From NCBI GenBank assembly GCA_016214125.1, contig JACRPC010000008.1, positions 1 to 64,000 on the forward strand: 64,000 bases of DNA. Reading direction: 5' to 3'. Both the position numbers and the translations under genes were made by a program. The notes below the pieces were generated by a model. It did no database searches. It worked only from the letters and a program-made list of their open reading frames with translations, and was not told the origin of the DNA. Shown here one piece after another: positions 56,915-64,000 of the stretch (positions within the stretch are counted from its first letter, which is position 1; the number at the start of each line of letters is the position of its first letter). The stretch is from Rhodospirillales bacterium. GTDB taxonomy: Bacteria > Pseudomonadota > Alphaproteobacteria > Rhodospirillales > WMHbin7.

Positions 56915-58447
56915 ATGTCCAACGCTTCCACACCCCGCCCGCCTGCCGCCGACCGCCGCCCGACCGACGCCGATCAGGCGGCGCTCGACCAGGCCCTGGC
57001 GGGCCTGCCGATCCGGCGCGACCTGTTGATCGAGCATCTGCATCGGCTGCAGGACCTGTTTGGCGGCTTGCGGCCCGGTCCCTTGGCGGCGCTGGCCCGG
57101 CGACACAACCTGCCGCAGGCCGAAATTTACGAGATCGCCAGCTTCTACGCCCATTTCGAGATCCTTGACGAGAATGCGCCCGATCCGAGGCCGCTGGCGC
57201 GAATCTGCGACGGCCCGATCTGCCAAATGCGCGGGGCCGACGATCTGATCGGGCGGCTGGAAAAGACCCATCGCCTGCGGCGGGTGCCCTGCGTCGGCCG
57301 CTGCGCCGACGCGCCGGCCTGGCTGGCGGTGCCGCAGCCCCCCACCCCGATCGCCGCCTCGCGGCTTGCCTTCCCGGCCGATGATCCCTTGCGCGTGCTG
57401 GACGAACTGGAGCAATCGGGCCTGCGCGGCATGGGCGGGGCCGGATTCCCGACCGCCCGCAAATGGCGTCTGGTGCGCGAGCAGCCGAAGCCGCGCACTC
57501 TGGTGGTCAATGCCGACGAGGGCGAGCCCGGCACCTTCAAGGACCGGCACCTCCTGATCCATCACCTGCCCCGGGTGATCGCCGGCATCGCCATCGCCGC
57601 CCGGGCGATCGAGGCCGAGGCGGTCTATGTCTATCTGCGCGACGAATATGCCGATCTCATTCCCGCCTTGGAATCCGCCTTTGCGGCCCTGCCAGACGGG
57701 ACGCCTCCCATCCATCTGCGGCGCGGCGCCGGGGCTTATGTCTGCGGCGAGGAAACGGCGCTTTTGGAAAGCCTGGAGGGCAAGCGCGGCCTGCCCCGCC
57801 AGCGCCCGCCCTACGCCGCCGAAGCCGGCCTGTTCGGCCGCCCGACGCTCATCAACAATGTCGAAACCCTGGCCTGGGTGCCCACCATCCTGGCGATGGG
57901 CGGCAAGGAATTCGCCGCCCAGGGCCGGCACGGCGCGGCGGGTTTGCGGCTCTATTCGCTGTCGGGTCGCGTCCGGAATCCCGGCATCAAGGAAGCGCCC
58001 AACGGCATCACCACCCGCGAATTGATCGAGGAATTCGGCGGCGGCATGGAGGCGGGCCACGATTTGACCGCCTTTCTGCCGGGCGGCGCCTCGGGCGGCC
58101 TTTTGCCGGCCCGCCTGGCCGATGTCCCGCTCACCTTCGGCACGCTTGAGCCCCATGGCGCCTTCACCGGCTCGGGCGCCGTGATGGTGTTCTCAAAGGC
58201 CGACGATCTGCGCCAGCTTGCCCTGGGCCTGATGGGCTTCTTCGCCCATGAAAGCTGCGGCCAATGCACGCCCTGCCGCATGGGCTGTGGGCGGGCGCTC
58301 GATTTGATGGCGACGCCACGCTGGAACCGACCGGCGCTGGAATCGCTGGCCGCCGTCATGCGCGACGCCTCGATCTGCGGGCTGGGCCAGGCAGCGCCCA
58401 ACGTGTTTCTTTCGCTTCTGCGCCATTTCCCGGAGTTGGTGGGATGA
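56915..58447 (+). CDS. NADH-dehydrogenase-type diaphorase subunit of formate dehydrogenase (NuoE-NuoF fusion)
   Basis: 510 residues. Residues about 20-150 are a NuoE-like [2Fe-2S] domain with C98, C103, C126 and C130 (CDGPIC...CVGRC). Then NuoF: GMGGAGFPTARKW (NADH loop) near 172, NADEGEPGTFKDR (FMN site), GAYVCGEETALLESLEG, an SLBB stretch and ESCGQCTPCRMGC for a [4Fe-4S] cluster. It accepts electrons from the catalytic subunit encoded next (stop/start overlap ATGA) and reduces NAD. The fusion replaces the separate gamma and beta subunits of FdsABG-type enzymes. Confidence 0.9.
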   Translation: MSNASTPRPPAADRRPTDADQAALDQALAGLPIRRDLLIEHLHRLQDLFGGLRPGPLAALARRHNLPQAEIYEIASFYAHFEILDENAPDPRPLARICDGPICQMRGADDLIGRLEKTHRLRRVPCVGRCADAPAWLAVPQPPTPIAASRLAFPADDPLRVLDELEQSGLRGMGGAGFPTARKWRLVREQPKPRTLVVNADEGEPGTFKDRHLLIHHLPRVIAGIAIAARAIEAEAVYVYLRDEYADLIPALESAFAALPDGTPPIHLRRGAGAYVCGEETALLESLEGKRGLPRQRPPYAAEAGLFGRPTLINNVETLAWVPTILAMGGKEFAAQGRHGAAGLRLYSLSGRVRNPGIKEAPNGITTRELIEEFGGGMEAGHDLTAFLPGGASGGLLPARLADVPLTFGTLEPHGAFTGSGAVMVFSKADDLRQLALGLMGFFAHESCGQCTPCRMGCGRALDLMATPRWNRPALESLAAVMRDASICGLGQAAPNVFLSLLRHFPELVG

Positions 58448-61068
58448 CCGCCATCGCCTTCACCCTTGATGGCCGGGCCGCGATGGCCCGGCCAGGCGAG
58501 ACGATCTGGCAGGTGGCCGACCGGCTGGGCATCGCCATCCCGACGCTGTGCAAGGGCGAGGGCCACGACATCAAGCCGCAGGGCTGCTGCCGCCTGTGCG
58601 TGGTCGAGATCGAGGGCGAGCGCGCCCTGGCCGCCTCCTGTTCGCGCCGTCCAACCGCCGGCTTAGCGGTCGAGACGCAATCGGCGCGCGCCTTGGCAGC
58701 CCGCCGGGCGGTGCAGGAGCTGCTCGATCGGGAAAAAGCCGACACGGTGCGCCAACGGGATGCCAGCCATCCGGCGATCGCCGTCGATCACGGGCGCTGC
58801 GTGCGCTGCGGGCTGTGCGTGCAGGCCTGCCGCGCCATCCAGGGCAACGACGTCATCGGCATGGCCGGGCGCGGGGCCGGCACCCGCATCGTCTTCGATC
58901 TCGACCGGCCGATGGGGTCCAGCTCCTGCGTCGCTTGCGGCGAATGCGTGCAGGCCTGCCCGACCGGCGCGCTGGCGCCCGCTAAGCAAGCGGTATCCGA
59001 TTGGAACGTCGACAGCCTCTGCCCCTATTGCGGCGTCGGCTGTCAACTCACCTACCAAGTGAAGGGCGCGCGGATCGTGGGCGTCACCGGCCGCAACGGA
59101 CCGGCCAATGCCGGGCGGCTGTGCGTCAAGGGCCGCTTCGGCTTCGACTACATCCACCATCCGCATCGCCTGACAATGCCCTTGATCCGCTTGCCGGACG
59201 CGCCCAAGGGCGCCGATCTGGCGCTCGATCCCGCCCATCCCCTCAGCCATTTCCGCGAGGCGAGTTGGGAGGAAGCGCTCGACGCCGCCGCCCAGGGCTT
59301 CCAAAAAATTCGGACCGAGCAGGGTCCCCACGCCCTGGCCGGCTTTGGTTCGGCCAAAGGCTCGAACGAAGAGGCCTATCTGTTCCAGAGGCTGATCCGC
59401 ACCGGCTTTGGCACCCACAATGTCGATCACTGCACAAGGCTCTGCCATGCCTCGTCGGTGGCGGCGCTGATGGAGGGCGTGGGCTCGGGCGCGGTAACCG
59501 CGCCGGTGCGCGAATGCGCCAATTCCGATCTCATTTTGGTGATCGGCGCCAATCCCTGCTCCAACCATCCGGTGGCGGCCAGCTTCATCAAGAACGCCGC
59601 CGCCATGGGCGCCGGCCTGGTGGTGCTGGACCCAAGAGGGGCGCGCGGCCTGTCCCGTTACGCCGATGACGCGATCGCCTTCCGCCCGGGCGCCGATGTG
59701 GCGCTGCTCGATGCGCTCTTGAACGTCATCGTCAGCGAAAATCTCTACGACGCCCGTTTCGTGGCCGAGCGGGTCGAGGGTTTCGCGGCCTTCGCCCAGC
59801 ACATCCGGCGGCTCACCCCCGAGGCGATGGCGCCGCTGTCGGGCGTGGCGCCCGAGCGGGTGCGCGCCCTGGCCCGGCGCTACGCCAGGGCCAAGGCGGC
59901 AATGATCTTTTGGGGCATGGGCATTTCCCAGCACACCCACGGCACCGACAACGCCCGCGGCCTGATCGCCCTGGCGCTCTTGTGCGGCCAGGTCGGTCGG
60001 CCGGGCGCCGGGCTGCACCCCTTGCGCGGCCAGAACAATGTGCAGGGCGCCTCGGATGTCGGGCTGATCCCGATGTTCCTGCCCGGCTATCGCCCCACCA
60101 AGGACCCGGCCGCGCGCGACGATTTCGCCAGACTGTGGAAGCATGCGCTGCCGGAAACGCCCGGCCTCACCGTGGTGGAGATTCTCGACGCCGCCAACGC
60201 GGGAGACGTGAAGGGCCTCTATGTGATGGGCGAGAACCCGGCGATGTCGGACCCCGATCTTGGCCATGCGCGAGCCGGGCTGGCCCGGCTCGAGCATCTG
60301 GTGGTGCAGGACCTGTTCCTCACCGAAACCGCCTTCAACGCCGATGTCGTGCTGCCGGCCAGCGCCTTTCCCGAGAAGCTGGGCAGCTTCACCAACACCG
60401 ACCGCCTCATTCAAATCGGCCGCCCGGCGCTCGAGCCGCCCGGCCAGGCCAAGCCCGATCTGTGGATCATCCAGGAATTGGCGGGCCGCCTGGGGCTTGG
60501 CTGGAATTACGCCGGACCGGGCGCCGTGTTCGACGAATTCGCCGGGGCCATTCCGGCCTTCGCCGGAATCACCTGGGCGCGGCTGGAGCGGGAGGAGGCG
60601 ATCACCTATCCCAACGGCCAGGGCATCTTGTTCGCCGAACGCTTTCCCTTGCCCGGCGGCAAGGCGCGCTTGGTACCGGCCAGCCCGCGCCCGCCCGACG
60701 AAATTCCCGATGCCGATTATCCGCTGGTGCTGACCACGGGCCGCCTGCTCGAGCAATGGCACACCGGGGCGATGACCCGGCGGGCGGAAACGCTGGAACG
60801 TTTGTCGCCAGGCCCGGTGGTGTTCGCCGCCCCCGCCCGCCTGGCGGCGCTCAACATTGGTGAAGGGGCGCGGGTGCGGGTGGAAACGCGACGCGGCGGG
60901 CTGGAAGCCCCGGTGCTGGCCGATGCCGATCTGCCCGCCGATCTGCTGTTCATTCCCTTCTGCTACGCCGAAGCGCCGGCCAACGCGCTTACCAATCCGG
61001 CGCTCGATCCCTTCGGCAAGATCCCGGAATTGAAATTCGCCGCCGCACGGATAGCAAAGGCGAATTAA
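58444..61068 (+). CDS. Formate dehydrogenase catalytic subunit (molybdopterin, Cys-type)
   Basis: 874 residues. N-terminal [2Fe-2S] ferredoxin domain (residues 1-80), NuoG-like His/Cys segment, two [4Fe-4S] clusters (GRCVRCGLCVQAC and SCVACGECVQAC), then the [4Fe-4S]/molybdopterin domains starting CPYCGVGCQLTY. The active-site ligand is Cys334 in HCTRLCHASSVAAL; no in-frame TGA is present, so it is not a selenoprotein. A C-terminal dinucleotide-binding domain follows (LTTGRLLEQWHTGAMTRRAE). It oxidises formate to CO2 in the cytoplasm, passing electrons to the NuoEF-type subunit and NAD. No fdhD is adjacent. Confidence 0.92.
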   Translation: MTAIAFTLDGRAAMARPGETIWQVADRLGIAIPTLCKGEGHDIKPQGCCRLCVVEIEGERALAASCSRRPTAGLAVETQSARALAARRAVQELLDREKADTVRQRDASHPAIAVDHGRCVRCGLCVQACRAIQGNDVIGMAGRGAGTRIVFDLDRPMGSSSCVACGECVQACPTGALAPAKQAVSDWNVDSLCPYCGVGCQLTYQVKGARIVGVTGRNGPANAGRLCVKGRFGFDYIHHPHRLTMPLIRLPDAPKGADLALDPAHPLSHFREASWEEALDAAAQGFQKIRTEQGPHALAGFGSAKGSNEEAYLFQRLIRTGFGTHNVDHCTRLCHASSVAALMEGVGSGAVTAPVRECANSDLILVIGANPCSNHPVAASFIKNAAAMGAGLVVLDPRGARGLSRYADDAIAFRPGADVALLDALLNVIVSENLYDARFVAERVEGFAAFAQHIRRLTPEAMAPLSGVAPERVRALARRYARAKAAMIFWGMGISQHTHGTDNARGLIALALLCGQVGRPGAGLHPLRGQNNVQGASDVGLIPMFLPGYRPTKDPAARDDFARLWKHALPETPGLTVVEILDAANAGDVKGLYVMGENPAMSDPDLGHARAGLARLEHLVVQDLFLTETAFNADVVLPASAFPEKLGSFTNTDRLIQIGRPALEPPGQAKPDLWIIQELAGRLGLGWNYAGPGAVFDEFAGAIPAFAGITWARLEREEAITYPNGQGILFAERFPLPGGKARLVPASPRPPDEIPDADYPLVLTTGRLLEQWHTGAMTRRAETLERLSPGPVVFAAPARLAALNIGEGARVRVETRRGGLEAPVLADADLPADLLFIPFCYAEAPANALTNPALDPFGKIPELKFAAARIAKAN

Positions 61069-62696
61069 GTTCGCACCGCCTCGGGCTCGGCGGTTTCGAT
61101 GGCGAAGGCGGCCGCCATCAGGGCCCGCGTGTAGGCGGTGGAAGGGTTCTCGAACAGGCGGACCGCCGGTCCGGCCTCGATCGCCCTGCCATCCTTCATC
61201 ACCAGCAATTGGTGCGCCAGCGCCCGCACCACCCGAAGATCGTGGCTGATGAACAGATAGGCCAGGCGGTGGCGGGCCTGAAGATCGCGCAGCAACTCGA
61301 CCATCTGCGCCTGGATGGTGACGTCGAGCGCGCTGGTCGGTTCGTCGAGGACCAAGAGGCGCGGCTTCAAGACCAGGGCGCGGGCCAAGGCGATGCGCTG
61401 GCGCTGGCCGCCGGAAAATTCGTGCGGGTAGCGGTCCTGGGTGTCGGGATCGAGCCCCACTTCCAAGAGCGCACCGCCGATGATGGCGCGACGCTCCTTG
61501 TCGGTCGCGCCCGCCATGCCGTGCACCAGCAGGCCTTCCTCGACGATCTGGCCCACCGAGAGCCGGGGGCTTAGGGCCGCGAAGGGGTCTTGGAAGACGA
61601 TCTGCATTTCGCGGCGAAGCGGCCGCATCGCCTGGCGCCCCAGGCCTGATATGTCCTGGCCCTTGAAGCGAATGATGCCCGAGGCGTTTTCCAGGCGCAA
61701 AAGGCCAAGCCCCAAGGTCGTCTTGCCCGAGCCGCTTTCGCCCACCACGCCCAGCGTTTCGCCCTCGCGGATCGCCAAATCGATGCCGTCCACCGCCTTG
61801 ACATGGCCGACGACGCGCCGGATCAGGCCGCGCTTGATCGGGAACCAGACCTTGATGCCCTGGCCGGACAGAATTTCCGGCGCGCCCTCGGGCACCGGGT
61901 GCGGCCCGCCCTTGGGCTCGGAGGCGATCAGGCGCCGCGTGTAGGGATGCTGGGGCGCGGTGAAGATCGCTTCGGTGGGTCCGGCCTCGACGATTTCGCC
62001 CTCGGTCATCACGCAGACCCGATCCGCCATCTTGCGCACGATGGTGAGGTCGTGAGTGATCATCAAGAGCGCCAGACCCAGCCGCGATTGGAGGTCCTTC
62101 AACAGTTTGAGGATCTGGGCCTGGATGGTGACGTCGAGCGCCGTGGTCGGCTCGTCGGCGATCAAGAGATCGGGTTCGTTGGCCAACGCCATGGCGATCA
62201 TCACCCGCTGGCGCTGGCCGCCGGACAGCTCGTGCGGCAGGGCGCCCAGCCGCTTCTCGGCCTCGGGCAGGCCGACCAGGGTCAGCAGTTCCAGGATGCG
62301 GGCGCGAAGCGCCGGGCCGGCAAGGCCCTTGTGCAGCTCCAGCGTCTCGCCCACCTGGCGCTCGATGCTGTGCAGCGGGTTGAGCGAGGTCATCGGCTCT
62401 TGGAAGATCATGGCGATGCGGTCGCCGCGAATGGCGCGCAGATCGGGCTCCGCCGCCCCCATCAGCTCGCGGCCCTCGAAGCGGATCGAGCCGCCCGGAT
62501 GCCAGGCCTGCGGATAGGGCAGAAGCTGGATGATCGACAGCGCGCTCACCGATTTGCCCGAGCCGCTTTCGCCCACCAGGGCCAGGGTCTCGCCCTTGTC
62601 GAGGGCAAAGGAGATGCCGCGCACCGCCCGCACCTCGGCCGCGCCCTCGCCCTGGCGGAAGGAAACCGAAAGATCGCGGACCTCGAGCAGGCTCAT
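61065..62696 (-). CDS. yejF: Peptide ABC transporter ATP-binding protein, tandem type (YejF)
   Basis: 543 residues with two complete ABC modules. First: Walker A GESGSGKS near 45, FQEPMTSLNPLHSI, signature ELSGGQRQRVMIAMAL, Walker B LLIADEPTTALDVT. Second: GESGSGKTT, VFQDPFAALSPRLSV, FSGGQRQRIALARAL, LLVLDEPTSALDVT. Oligopeptide-type C-terminal extensions (QHPYTRRLIAS) follow the first. It powers the YejE permease encoded just upstream; starts in its last four bases. The two stops at 61065-61068 overlap those of the formate dehydrogenase gene. Confidence 0.92.
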   Translation of the reverse strand: MSLLEVRDLSVSFRQGEGAAEVRAVRGISFALDKGETLALVGESGSGKSVSALSIIQLLPYPQAWHPGGSIRFEGRELMGAAEPDLRAIRGDRIAMIFQEPMTSLNPLHSIERQVGETLELHKGLAGPALRARILELLTLVGLPEAEKRLGALPHELSGGQRQRVMIAMALANEPDLLIADEPTTALDVTIQAQILKLLKDLQSRLGLALLMITHDLTIVRKMADRVCVMTEGEIVEAGPTEAIFTAPQHPYTRRLIASEPKGGPHPVPEGAPEILSGQGIKVWFPIKRGLIRRVVGHVKAVDGIDLAIREGETLGVVGESGSGKTTLGLGLLRLENASGIIRFKGQDISGLGRQAMRPLRREMQIVFQDPFAALSPRLSVGQIVEEGLLVHGMAGATDKERRAIIGGALLEVGLDPDTQDRYPHEFSGGQRQRIALARALVLKPRLLVLDEPTSALDVTIQAQMVELLRDLQARHRLAYLFISHDLRVVRALAHQLLVMKDGRAIEAGPAVRLFENPSTAYTRALMAAAFAIETAEPEAVRT

Positions 62697-63718
62697 CGCC
62701 GGGCCTTGCGCGGATCGAAGGCGTCGCGCGCCGCCTCGCCCACGAACACCAGAAGCGTGAGCAGCACCGAAAGCACGACGAAACCGGTGATGCCCAGCCA
62801 AGGCGCCTGCAGATTCTCTTTGCCCTGGCGCAGGATGTCGCCCAGCGAGGCCGAGCCGGGCGGCAGCCCCAATCCCAGGAAATCGAGCGCCGTCAGGGCG
62901 ACCACCGAACTGGCCAAGATGAAGGGCGTGTAAGTGAAAGTAGCGACCATGGCGTTGGGCAGCATGTGCCGGGCCATGATGCGGGCATCGGAAACACCCA
63001 AGGCGCGGGCCGCCCGCACGTAATCGAAATTGCGCGCCCGCAGGAATTCGGCCCGCACCACCCCCACCAGAGCCGTCCAACTGAAGAGCAGCAGCACCGC
63101 CAGGAGAGTCCAGAAGCCCGGCACCAGCACCGAGGTGACGATGATCAGGATGAACAATTGCGGCAGGCTGCCCCAGATTTCCAGAAAACGCTGGAAGGCC
63201 AGATCGATCCAGCCGCCAAAATAGCCCTGCACCGCGCCGGCCGCCACTCCGACCGCCGAGGAAATGACGGTGAGCATCAGCCCGAACAGAATCGACAGGC
63301 GCAGGCCGTAGATCAGGCGGGCCAGGACGTCGCGGCCCTGATCGTCGGTGCCCAACCAGTTGACCGCCGAGGGCGGCGCCGGCGCCGGCACCGGCAGTTC
63401 GCGGTTGATGGTGTTGTGGCTGAAGCGGATCGGCGGCCAGAGCATCCAGCCCTGGGCGTCGATCTTCTCCTTGAGATAGGGGTCGCGGTAATCGGCACCG
63501 GTCGGGAAATCGCCGCCGAATTCGATCTCGGCGTAATCGACCAGCACCGGCACGTAGAAGGCACCCTGGTAGCGGATCAGGATCGGCCGCTCGTTGGCCA
63601 GCAATTCGGCGCCCAGGGTGATCAGGAACAGACCCAGGAAGACCCAAAGCGACCAGAAGCCGCGCCGGTTGGCGCGGAACCCTTCCAGGCGTCGGCGGGT
63701 GATCGGGCTGAGTTTCAT
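62693..63718 (-). CDS. yejE: Peptide ABC transporter permease (YejE)
   Basis: 341 residues. RLEGFRANRRGFWSLWVFLGLF at the N terminus, a long periplasmic loop with GGDFPTGADYRDPYL and PPIRFSHNTIN as in YejE, NWLGTDDQGRDVLARLIYGLRLS and an EAA motif around ARALGVSDARIMARHMLPNA. It forms the inner-membrane channel of a peptide importer. The usual partners yejA and yejB are not upstream; an HPF-type gene ends 57 bases away. Confidence 0.9.
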   Translation of the reverse strand: MKLSPITRRRLEGFRANRRGFWSLWVFLGLFLITLGAELLANERPILIRYQGAFYVPVLVDYAEIEFGGDFPTGADYRDPYLKEKIDAQGWMLWPPIRFSHNTINRELPVPAPAPPSAVNWLGTDDQGRDVLARLIYGLRLSILFGLMLTVISSAVGVAAGAVQGYFGGWIDLAFQRFLEIWGSLPQLFILIIVTSVLVPGFWTLLAVLLLFSWTALVGVVRAEFLRARNFDYVRAARALGVSDARIMARHMLPNAMVATFTYTPFILASSVVALTALDFLGLGLPPGSASLGDILRQGKENLQAPWLGITGFVVLSVLLTLLVFVGEAARDAFDPRKARR

Positions 63719-63775
63719 CCGCCTACAGTAACGGGCGAACGGGCCTCACGGAAGACGGAACCCGGCCGGGCGCGA

Positions 63776-64000
63776 TCAGCTTGCGGCCGTGGCGGCGCGC
63801 TTGCCGTTGTCGCGCTGCTTGCGGGTGTATTCCTTGAGTTGGCGTCCCGCGATCTCGAACGCGTCGCGGAGCGCCACGCCGATATCCTCGTGCACGTGGC
63901 TGTCCTTGGGATCGCGCTTGACGACGATCTCGTTGCCCGGAAGGGTGAGATCGATGCGGATGTGGTAGGGCTCGCCCTTGTGATGGGCGTTCGAGGTGTT
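63776..64000 (-). CDS. HPF/RaiA-family ribosome-associated protein (3' part only)
   Basis: The last 74 codons of a minus-strand gene cut by the window edge, ending TGA at 63776-63778. HHKGEPYHIRIDLTLPGNEI, VKRDPKDSHVHEDIGVALRD and a basic tail EYTRKQRDNGKRAAT fit the single-domain ribosome hibernation/sigma-54 modulation family (beta-strands followed by the long C-terminal helix). Full length and start are outside the window. Confidence 0.75.
   Translation of the reverse strand, partial: NTSNAHHKGEPYHIRIDLTLPGNEIVVKRDPKDSHVHEDIGVALRDAFEIAGRQLKEYTRKQRDNGKRAATAAS

Noticed and set aside
58663-60762. 699-codon minus-strand open frame
   Set aside because: Antisense to the formate dehydrogenase catalytic subunit.
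58444-61068. Selenocysteine in formate dehydrogenase
   Set aside because: The active-site position is a TGC codon (residue 334) and there is no in-frame TGA.

Overview
The window is GC-rich chromosomal DNA (coding regions strongly GC-biased at third positions) from a metabolically versatile alphaproteobacterium. The gene content (Bad/Ali alicyclic-acid degradation, several high-affinity organic-acid ABC transporters, DMSO-reductase-type enzyme, cytochrome c', many sensor kinases) suggests a Rhodospirillales-like purple or related bacterium; this is an inference from content, no rRNA or marker gene is present. No tRNA, rRNA or CRISPR array was seen.

Layout. 1-366: tail of an IS5-type transposase and the 3' remnant of a gene it appears to have interrupted. 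0.4-3.5 kb: two convergent CDP-alcohol phosphatidyltransferases, a cytochrome c'-like protein, a LicC-like cytidylyltransferase and a DUF192 protein. 3.9-7.5 kb: a DmsA-type molybdoenzyme with its TorD-type chaperone and a hotdog thioesterase in one overlapping minus-strand operon. 7.6-20 kb: a lone crotonase, then a signalling block (STAS / anti-sigma-type ATPase / response regulator-PP2C partner-switching module, a hybrid histidine kinase, an OmpR-type regulator, an HBM-domain chemoreceptor and a CHASE-multi-PAS kinase). 20-22.5 kb: small metabolic genes (MaoC, cupredoxin, extradiol dioxygenase family, nucleoside phosphorylase).

22.5-37.5 kb is a catabolic island: a MarR regulator (BadR-like), badH, badI, a complete LivKHMGF-type uptake system, a Dabb protein, an acyl-CoA synthetase, an AliB-like dehydrogenase, AliA-like ligase, two more SDRs and a methyltransferase. 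Together they can import an alicyclic acid, activate it to the CoA ester, dehydrogenate it, oxidise the hydroxyl and open the ring to pimelyl-CoA; the hydratase step (BadK) is not in the cluster. Two inverted copies of a CAATATATTG operator flank the badH promoter region. 37.5-46.6 kb holds a glycosyltransferase, a 1-kb gene-free repeat-rich stretch, a second LivHMGFK operon, a thioesterase, an AT-rich foreign trypsin-like peptidase and a toxin-antitoxin pair.

46.6-61 kb is the most interesting region: a tightly coupled six-gene operon for corrinoid-dependent methyl transfer (corrinoid protein, UroD-type methyltransferase, activation-domain protein, RACE-type reductive activator, methyltetrahydrofolate methyltransferase and an amidohydrolase), a divergent TetR gene, a fused MetV-MetF methylenetetrahydrofolate reductase, an acyl-CoA ligase and a two-subunit NAD-type formate dehydrogenase. 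Read together this is a methyl-group demethylation and oxidation route (methyl donor -> corrinoid -> methyl-H4F -> methylene-H4F -> formate -> CO2) for an unidentified methylated substrate. A near-perfect 24-bp dyad upstream of the MetV-MetF gene shares a half-site with the tetR/corrinoid-operon intergenic region, suggesting a common TetR regulon. The window ends with yejF-yejE and a truncated HPF/RaiA gene.
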